Origin: Siphonodentalium dalli
Lineage: Eukaryota > Mollusca > Scaphopoda > Gadilida > Siphonodentaliidae
DNA: 64,000 nt
Reading direction: 5' to 3'
Assembly: GCA_032622095.1 (NCBI GenBank)
Contig: CP136061.1
Location: forward strand, 248,319,582-248,383,581
In this document: in pieces, positions 57,343 to 64,000 of the stretch
Layout of the letters: each line of letters opens with the position of its first letter
Position numbering within the stretch: position 1 is the stretch's first letter
Position numbers and translations under genes: made by a program
Notes under the pieces: generated by a model
What the model was told of the DNA's origin: nothing
What the model saw: the letters and a program-made list of their open reading frames with translations, nothing else
The model's database searches: none

Positions 57343-57393
57343 AAGTCTTTTAGATAGTGCTCTGGGATACATTATACTAGTAATGTTTTATAT

Positions 57394-57399
57394 AATAAA
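57394..57399 (+). terminator. Poly(A) signal AATAAA of the TMEM121-like gene
   Basis: AATAAA 52 bp after the stop codon, in TATATAATAAAAGATCTG; would give a very short 3' UTR. Confidence 0.55.
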
Positions 57400-57499
57400 A
57401 GATCTGATTTTTTTCAGCGTGCTTTTCATAGATGTATACATTTAAAAGCATGTCAAGATTGCTATTGTTCTCTGAATTTCGCAAGGCTGCTTTCTGACA

Positions 57500-58545
57500 A
57501 AAGTACAACTAACGAAATGAATGTGTCAGTGACACTGTAGCCCAACTTGGAGAGGGGACCATTTCATGTGTTACAGTCAATGGAGCGATTGGGAATGTCT
57601 AAGTAATACTAGATGTCAACACGAAGAGAGATATATACAGGTAATTTAAAATCCAAGATGGCCGCTGGCGGCCATGTTTTTCAACAGAATTTGGGAAATG
57701 TTGATGGCTCCCATCTAGTTGTCACCCTGAAGATCCATCGATTGGATAAGGGATGTGGTATGTAGGGTTTGCAAAGGATTTAGTCATGCAAAGAGTAAAA
57801 TCCAAGATGGATGCCGGTGGCCATGTTTTTGAATAAAATTTGTAAAAAAAATGATGACTACATCCAGTACACTTGTATATATATACACTCATAGATCTCA
57901 ATATCATTCGAAGATCCATATGAAGTTTAGTGACTGGCTATTGGACAAGGGATGTTGTCTAAGGTGTGCCAAAGGATTTAGTCATACACAGAGTAAAATT
58001 CAACATGGACCCTGGGGCTATGTTTTTCGACGAAATTCGGAAAAATTGGCTCCCATCTAGTGATCACTCAACAGATAAATATGAAGTTTGGTGACGATCG
58101 GATGAGGGATGTGGTTTGTAGGGTGTGTCAAAGGATTTAGTCATGCAAAGAGTAAACTACAAGATGGCTGCCGGCGGCCATTTTTTCATCAAAAATTGTT
58201 CAGATCCAACCTAAAGGTGATCCTAAACATGCCTGTAAAATTTCAAAAACAATTCTACGATAAATGCGGACTGCAGAGTGTGTCGATGGATTTAAATTTG
58301 AAATCCAAAATGGTTGCTGGCGACAATATTTTTTAACGAATTTCGGAAACAATCGACGGCTCCCATCTAAAGGTCACCCTGAAGATGCACATGGAGTTTG
58401 GTGACGATTGGATGATAGATGTGACCTGTATGGGTGTGCTAACGGCAATTGGTGGCGGGCGCATTGACGGCTCCACATTCTGACATACGGACGACGGACG
58501 CCAATCCACGACAAAAGCTCAAACTTGACTTTTTAGTTGAGCTAA
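57500..58545 (-). repeat. Second array of the ~165-bp monomer, reverse orientation
   Basis: AATCCAAGATGG-type anchors at about 57655, 57803, 58000, 58160 and 58305, with TTAGTCATGCAAAGAGTAAA between. More diverged than the 23.4-kb array (spacing 145-197). The left edge (GACACTGTAGCCCAACTTGG, GTGTTACAGTCAATGGAGCG) matches the edge at 24300-24400 in inverse, so both arrays share a border. Confidence 0.75.
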
Positions 58546-58644
58546 AAAGCCACAGTAGCTATAAACTTTGGTCGCAATTAATGTTTAATGTGGTGAAAAT
58601 AAAAAGCCAGATGTCGTAAGATAAGCCTTTAAAGATATACATGA

Positions 58645-58800
58645 TCCGATTAAACGCCCCTTACTTACTATTTCATCCGCTTCCGGGGTAAAAATTACTT
58701 GATTCGAGTCGATGAACCCACCCATCAAAGCTCAGAGTTATTAGATATCGATTTTTGAAATCTGTTATTTTTCACCACCGGGAATATTTGGCGGCCTGGC
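58645..58800 (+). repeat. Dispersed repeat, copy 2
   Basis: Counterpart of 17396-17560: GATTCGAGTCGATGAACCCA, CCCATCAAAGCTCAGAGTTA, TTTGGCGGCCTGGC. Confidence 0.65.
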
Positions 58801-58864
58801 AAAAAAGCAGCTGACTTCTTACATAAATAGTACAAACATATTTAAATAAACATGTTATATGGCT

Positions 58865-59090
58865 ATAGGTCGCCTCGCATATATAAGAGAATGCATTTGC
58901 TTAACACATTAAAAATTATAAAATTGTTAAAGAATGTAAGACAAAATGGTAAAAAGTGTTAAAAAAAGATTTTTTTTAGGCCAATGCATTCTCTTATGGT
59001 CGACTCGCATATATAAGAGAATGCATTGGCACAGGGCATAACTGTAACTATCACAATGTGGTCAAGGAGCCGGTTCCAATGATATCCATA
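58865..59090. mobile_element. Family B MITE interrupted by the non-LTR element
   Basis: Reads as 25965-26215 of the full copy: ATAGGTCGCCTCGCATATAT, ACACATTAAAAATTATAAAA, GCATTGGCACAGGGCATAAC, then GGTTCCAATGATATCCATAT and abruptly unrelated sequence. The expected continuation (TTGTATGGTTCTATTGAG) is missing here. Confidence 0.75.
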
Positions 59091-59352
59091 TCACAGGTCA
59101 CCATATTGCCCAACCCATTGTTTGGACTTAATTGATTTTCTATACATTGATCATGGTTACGGACACTCCACGTCGCTGTGAAAATGTCACGCTCCAGTAG
59201 ACAGTATATAACAGTGCGATATGGAAAAGTAATCAAATAGCCACTGGTCATGTACTGTGGCACATTGCAGCTAACGGATATGTTCTAAAGCGACGACATT
59301 CGAACGTTTAACGCCCGTTCCGTTTCGAAGCAATTCTATACCCATTGCAATT
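59091..59352 (+). other. 5' UTR of the non-LTR retrotransposon
   Basis: From the break in the MITE (CACAGGTCACCATATTGCCC) to the ORF1 ATG, about 260 bp. Internal promoters are expected in this region for APE-type LINEs; none can be identified by eye. The precise 5' end may differ by a few bases. Confidence 0.55.
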
Positions 59353-61311
59353 ATGGAAAACCTGATAACCAGCTCTTACGATATACTCAATGGCACAAAC
59401 GTCCAATCCTACTCCCAAGAATCTGACATCACGCATCATGAAACTATTGAATGTGTTAACCCATTACCTGACAAACATATAGACGAACCGGTAGACCTAC
59501 CTGCATCCATAGAACTGGTTAACACTATTATCAAAGGTGACTCCGCGTGTAATAACGATCTCGGACAAGCTATATCATGGGTATCAAGTTTCATTCATAA
59601 TACACCGAAAGATGATTTCATGAGGATAATAATCAACACATGTGATAACTGTGAGACATATCTTGAGAAACTTCGACAGAATTTATTCGCACAGCTACAG
59701 GATTCACCTATTCATGAATTAGACCAGACAGTATCTCTCAAAAAGAGACTGAAACCAAAAAAGTCAGACAAAATAGATTCACACCAGTTATCGTTGGCAG
59801 ATAAGCTTTCACGAGATATCTACAATCTTCTCTTGTTCATGGTTGATCATTCATATGACAATATCTCAGAAATGGTGAATCCAACAGGAGCTACAACAAG
59901 AAGTCAGTTAACATCCCAACCTCCGAAACATAACGATTCTGATATACAAACAAAACTCAACACTATTCTGAATTCAATGAATGCTATTAAAGTGGAGTTA
60001 AGTGTCCTCAAGGAATGGAATTCTGTTATAAATAAAACAATAAATGTCGACGTACCGCTTATCCAAGGAAATATTTCCGGCTTAGACGCCAGGGTCAAAA
60101 TAATCGAAACGGATCTCGCTGAGATGAAGAGAGCAATACATATCAATAAAACTAAAATCGAACAAATCCAAGATGACACTTTGAATGATGCTAACCATAT
60201 TAAATCCGATTTCAAATTGATGCGCCAGGATTTCTCTCACGTGATTGAGAGGTTTGAGAAGGAATGGGTCAGGATAAATTATAATACAGGATGCATTGGA
60301 GTTTTAGAGAAAAAAGTAAATATTATTTCTGAAAATAAACCCAAATGTGATAACTCTTGTGATAACTCTTCATGTACCGCAGAATGTGTCAAATTCATAA
60401 AATCTACAATGGGGACATTCTTCGACGAGCTCCGAGAGAGAATGCACTCAACATACCAGCGTACTGATGATGATGTCCAGTCCACGTCTACCAAAATCGA
60501 TGGTGTACATGAACATTCTGTTAACGTTGCTGATATCGAGTCAAATGTCGGACAATCATTCCACGATATCTCTATTAAATCGGCCGATGTCGAATCAAAT
60601 CTCGACCAAGCAGTCGATGAAGAAATCCAACAACGTCGCACGTCGAATGAGCTTCGTTACCGTTCTCGCTCAAATGGTAGTTCGCGCCAGCGCTCTCGTT
60701 CTCGTTCTCGGTCACAGCATCGTCGTCATCACTCTCGACAACATTCTCGTTCACAACGAACATCTCAGCCAAGACAAAGTTCTCATCCACTGAACCAATC
60801 ACGCGAACGGCATTATTCTAGAGACCGGTATAATAATTCTCATCCTTCAGAGAGGCGATACTGCCCTGACTACAGTGACAGACGTTATTCACCATTCAGA
60901 GGTCAATCCCGTCAACAACGAGACCAAAACTACCAACGCAATCACGACAGAACAGCTGACCAATATGACCGTAGATCTAATAGTCACCGAGCATTTCGCA
61001 AGTCCAAATACAGTTCTAAATTTCCTATTAAAACAGAACGTTTCATCCTGTCAAAATTCGGAAATGAAATCACTCAATCTAGCATTGAAAAATATTTACA
61101 CGACAGTAGGATCAATTTCTCAGTTGTTAGACTGTTCTCCAGAGATGGTGAAGATTCATACGCTAGATTGAATATTTTCCATGAGCACTCAGCAATTGTA
61201 CTCGACAGAGATTTCTGGCCCGATGGAGCCATTTGTGTTCGTCTGGACACTCCAAGCCTGGATGTATCACGATCTGGACCTAACGATAGTGTCAGATCTC
61301 ACTGGGGCTAA
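59353..61311 (+). CDS. Non-LTR retrotransposon ORF1 protein (652 aa)
   Basis: Intact frame from ATG to TAA. Residues ~202-330 are heptad-like helices (LNTILNSMNAIKVELSVLKE onward), a likely coiled coil for trimerisation. Four cysteines follow at 332, 336, 341 and 345 (C-x3-C-x4-C-x3-C), which could bind metal but are not a CCHC knuckle. Residues ~428-556 are an Arg/Ser-rich tract (RSRSRSRS and HSRQHSRS) with RY/RR repeats, presumably for RNA binding. The C-terminal ~95 residues (KFGNEITQSSIEKYLHD and FWPDGAICVRL) form a small domain like that at the end of CR1-group ORF1s. ORF1 proteins package the element RNA. The ORF2 frame follows in the same phase. Confidence 0.85.
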   Translation: MENLITSSYDILNGTNVQSYSQESDITHHETIECVNPLPDKHIDEPVDLPASIELVNTIIKGDSACNNDLGQAISWVSSFIHNTPKDDFMRIIINTCDNCETYLEKLRQNLFAQLQDSPIHELDQTVSLKKRLKPKKSDKIDSHQLSLADKLSRDIYNLLLFMVDHSYDNISEMVNPTGATTRSQLTSQPPKHNDSDIQTKLNTILNSMNAIKVELSVLKEWNSVINKTINVDVPLIQGNISGLDARVKIIETDLAEMKRAIHINKTKIEQIQDDTLNDANHIKSDFKLMRQDFSHVIERFEKEWVRINYNTGCIGVLEKKVNIISENKPKCDNSCDNSSCTAECVKFIKSTMGTFFDELRERMHSTYQRTDDDVQSTSTKIDGVHEHSVNVADIESNVGQSFHDISIKSADVESNLDQAVDEEIQQRRTSNELRYRSRSNGSSRQRSRSRSRSQHRRHHSRQHSRSQRTSQPRQSSHPLNQSRERHYSRDRYNNSHPSERRYCPDYSDRRYSPFRGQSRQQRDQNYQRNHDRTADQYDRRSNSHRAFRKSKYSSKFPIKTERFILSKFGNEITQSSIEKYLHDSRINFSVVRLFSRDGEDSYARLNIFHEHSAIVLDRDFWPDGAICVRLDTPSLDVSRSGPNDSVRSHWG

Positions 61312-61350
61312 TTTACATCCCTCTCAAACAAGCGTTCGCTCATCAACAGT

Positions 61351-64000
61351 ATGACGATTCTCATGTCACTAACTATTTTCATCATGATTACGCTCATGTC
61401 GTGGAATGCAACAGGTATTTTCTCTTCTTCATCATATCTCTCAAAGATCTTGGACAACCAGAACATTGATATATGCGGTGTATCAGAACACTGGCTGCGA
61501 GATTCAAACTCATCATTTATGCAGTACTTATCCCAATATTACATTTCTCATACAGTGTGTGATGCGTCCATGGTCGGCGTAAATAAAAGAGGTCGACCGA
61601 AAGCTGGAGTCGCTTTATTTTGGCACAAGCGCTGGAACAATGTTGTCTCAATTATAGATACATCCGACGACCGTATAATTGGCATTCAGGTGCATGCTGG
61701 TGAAGGGAATTTTTATTATATTTTCCAAGTATATCTTCCCTCATCCAACCATTCACATGATCTCTTTTCCAATTATATGCAGAAAGTTACCAATATATTT
61801 GACTCGTATCGCCCACTTGGAACTGTTGTTGTTATGGGTGATTTCAATGCCAACTCACTAAGAGCAAATCCACGAAGTGTCGCTCTCTCGTACCTCTATA
61901 ACGACAAAGGTGTCTTCTCTCCGATTGAAAACACGTTCAAAGCAACTCCTGTGAAAACCTTCGTTCCTCCTATGTCGCCCGAATCGGGGTCAATAATTGA
62001 TCATTTCCTCATGCATAAGTCTATGGAATATAAAATACAAATGGTAGACATTCTAATTGATGAAAGTATTGACGTATCTACACATCGACCAATTGTATTG
62101 CATATGGATGAATCGGTGTGTGCTCCAGTGAGCTATTCGTCACATAATATGTGTTCATTCAAAATGAAATGGTCAGCTCTGTGTTCAAATTCATCCCTCG
62201 CTGAAACATTCTCAACCGATGTAGAAAATAACTGCCCTAAATTTGAAATCACCGATATAACTTCTTTGGATCACTATTATGACGCAATAATCTCTGCCCT
62301 TAATAACGCCTCAAAAGTCGTCCCAAAAATAAAATTCAGAAGTCACGTGAAACCATACTGGAACGATACGTTGAAAGCTACTCACTATAGCATGCGCTCT
62401 TGTCGCAGAACGTGGATAGCTGAAGGTCGGCCTCGTGACGAATCCTCTAATTCCTTCATTCAATATAAAGAGGCCAAGCGCGAATTCAGACGAGAACATC
62501 GTAAACAGTCAGAAAAATTCATGCGCGAACGTGATGCAGAAATTGACAAATGCGCAGAAGTTGATCAGGATTCATTTTTCCGCATTTTTAATGCAAAACG
62601 CAAAATGCGCAATACTCTTTCATCTCCGCACTTCATACATAACGGAGAAACGCTCCGCAGCAATTGCGACATATCAAATGCATGGGGCTCATATTACGCA
62701 AACTTGTTTCTTCCCATGCAAGATGAGAGTTTTGACCCAGTCCATTTTGAATTTGTCAACAATTTCGTATCTTCGCAGGAAAAATCAAAATCAACAAATA
62801 TTGTAGACGGTGTTCTTTGCAATCCCATTACTGAATCGGAGCTGACCAATATTATCCCAAAGCTCAATAAAAATAAGGCAATGGGATATGACTTAATAGC
62901 CAATGAGCACATCTTATATAGTGGCTCGCCACTCATGCACAGACTCTGTTATATGTACAGTAAAATGCTTCAATATGCACATGTACCTGAGAGTGCAAAG
63001 AAAGGAGTAATGATTTCTTTGTACAAGGGTGGCAAGAAGCCCATGCATGCATTTGATAGTTACAGACCTATCACCATTATGCCTTCGTTATATAAATTAT
63101 TTGAAAAAGTCCTTCTTGTGCGCATGCAAACATACACACCAACACTAATAACAGTCAATTCACTACAGCATGGATTCCAACGTGGTGTTAGTTGCATGGC
63201 AACATCCTATTTACTACAGGAGTGTATAACTTATACCAAAGAATCACATAGTAAATTATTCTCTTGTTTTTTAGACGTACGTAAGGCTTTTGATTCTGTG
63301 TGGCTAAATGGATTGCTGTTGAAACTGCACAAGAGGGGCTTTGACGGCCAAATGTGGCATGTATTCAAATCGCTCTTATCTGGTATAAAATGTTGTGTGA
63401 AATATAGGCAATCTACATCCAACTGGTTCGATATCCTACAGGGAGCCAGACAAGGGTCGATTCTATCGCCTCTATTATATATGATATATGTGGACGATCT
63501 AATTGAAGATCTTACAAATTCCTCCTGTGGACTTCATCTGAATGGAATAAACTGCACATCGCCAGTACAGGCAGATGACATGGCCTTGCTGTCATTATCT
63601 GAAACTGGACTTACTACACTATGTTCTATATGTCTGAAGTATAGTACAACATGGAGATACTTATATAACTCGTCGAAAACTTTCATAATAGTATTTAATG
63701 AATCGCAAAAAGAATTTGCGAAAGCTCAGCGTTCATGGCAATTTGGCAATACCATTATCGAAGAAGTCTCCTCTGGAAAACACTTGGGCATCAATATAGA
63801 AAAATTTAGCTTCAATTCTAAACTGGTCAACAGTGTTTGCACAAAACTTAGAGGGACCTATCTATCCTTGACGAATGCAGGTGTTTATGCTGGAGGCATA
63901 ACTCCAGACAGCTGTCTTAAAATATATAAGTCAATTGTGATCCCCAAGGCCCTGTACGGTAGCGAGCTAATGTGGGGCTTGTCTAATACTGATTATACCT
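61351..64000 (+). CDS. Non-LTR retrotransposon ORF2: AP endonuclease and reverse transcriptase (partial)
   Basis: Open for 883 codons from ATG 61351 to the window edge without a stop. APE endonuclease: W18-N19, catalytic SEHWL (Glu46), GDFNAN (Asp164, Asn166) and SIIDHF (Asp217, His218), all intact. Reverse transcriptase: YRPITIMPSLYKLFE (~572), FLDVRKAFDSVW with the first Asp (642), GARQGSILSPLLY (698) and QADDMALLS with the Asp pair (742-743). ADDM replaces the more usual YADD. The order EN-RT and block sequences place it in the CR1/Jockey-like APE group; the exact clade is not certain. The start could be M12 or M16, as the EN normally begins at the W-N motif. The C-terminus lies beyond the window. 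The complete frame and motifs mean it was recently active. Confidence 0.9.
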   Translation, partial: MTILMSLTIFIMITLMSWNATGIFSSSSYLSKILDNQNIDICGVSEHWLRDSNSSFMQYLSQYYISHTVCDASMVGVNKRGRPKAGVALFWHKRWNNVVSIIDTSDDRIIGIQVHAGEGNFYYIFQVYLPSSNHSHDLFSNYMQKVTNIFDSYRPLGTVVVMGDFNANSLRANPRSVALSYLYNDKGVFSPIENTFKATPVKTFVPPMSPESGSIIDHFLMHKSMEYKIQMVDILIDESIDVSTHRPIVLHMDESVCAPVSYSSHNMCSFKMKWSALCSNSSLAETFSTDVENNCPKFEITDITSLDHYYDAIISALNNASKVVPKIKFRSHVKPYWNDTLKATHYSMRSCRRTWIAEGRPRDESSNSFIQYKEAKREFRREHRKQSEKFMRERDAEIDKCAEVDQDSFFRIFNAKRKMRNTLSSPHFIHNGETLRSNCDISNAWGSYYANLFLPMQDESFDPVHFEFVNNFVSSQEKSKSTNIVDGVLCNPITESELTNIIPKLNKNKAMGYDLIANEHILYSGSPLMHRLCYMYSKMLQYAHVPESAKKGVMISLYKGGKKPMHAFDSYRPITIMPSLYKLFEKVLLVRMQTYTPTLITVNSLQHGFQRGVSCMATSYLLQECITYTKESHSKLFSCFLDVRKAFDSVWLNGLLLKLHKRGFDGQMWHVFKSLLSGIKCCVKYRQSTSNWFDILQGARQGSILSPLLYMIYVDDLIEDLTNSSCGLHLNGINCTSPVQADDMALLSLSETGLTTLCSICLKYSTTWRYLYNSSKTFIIVFNESQKEFAKAQRSWQFGNTIIEEVSSGKHLGINIEKFSFNSKLVNSVCTKLRGTYLSLTNAGVYAGGITPDSCLKIYKSIVIPKALYGSELMWGLSNTDYT

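Noticed and set aside
60279-60802. Other frames over ORF1 (120, 108, 75 codons)
   Set aside because: Shadows of the RS-rich and linker region; composition mirrors ORF1.

Overview
The window is AT-rich genomic DNA from an invertebrate animal. Evidence for this is spliced genes with GT-AG introns, a TMEM121-family gene, MADF and THAP DNA-binding proteins, an APE-type non-LTR retrotransposon, and very dense small inverted-repeat transposons. Frequent TACATGTA-type words and the AAGATGGCCGCC repeats suggest a mollusc or another lophotrochozoan, but this is inference only. There are no bacterial operons, rRNAs, convincing tRNAs or CRISPR arrays.

Region by region. 1-8.9 kb is a graveyard of MITEs: several families bounded by TTAA (piggyBac-like or Kolobok-like), a 217-bp TA-flanked family and two long-inverted-repeat families, some of them nested. 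10.8-18.7 kb (minus strand) holds a three-exon MADF-domain gene whose splice phases agree and which predicts 250 residues. Its 5.9-kb second intron is full of transposons; one MITE lies against a splice donor, and a small hairpin insertion supplies the present stop codon. 19-27 kb is repeats and intergenic DNA with a ~165-bp tandem array. 27.8-28.2 kb (minus) holds a THAP-domain exon broken by three nonsense codons. 29.6-38 kb is repeat clusters plus the decayed 3' end of a non-LTR reverse transcriptase. 41.4-42.2 kb (minus) is a broken Ty3/Gypsy-like Gag-protease fragment. 46.7-53.6 kb is a 6.9-kb foldback-like element built from ~527-bp tandem units in opposite orientations, with matching termini and an 8-bp target duplication inside a 22-bp minisatellite. 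56.4-57.3 kb (plus) is a TMEM121-family membrane-protein gene. From ~59.1 kb to the window end is a non-LTR retrotransposon with an intact ORF1 and an ORF2 open to the edge; the two ORFs share a frame and are separated by one TAA.

How it fits together: the host genes (MADF, TMEM121-like, and the THAP remnant) are few and look unrelated. Most of the window is mobile DNA inserted into itself and into introns. The strongest candidates for something undescribed are the foldback element, the transposon-remodelled MADF gene, the same-frame ORF1/ORF2 arrangement, and a dispersed AATAAAGAGCGTT word.
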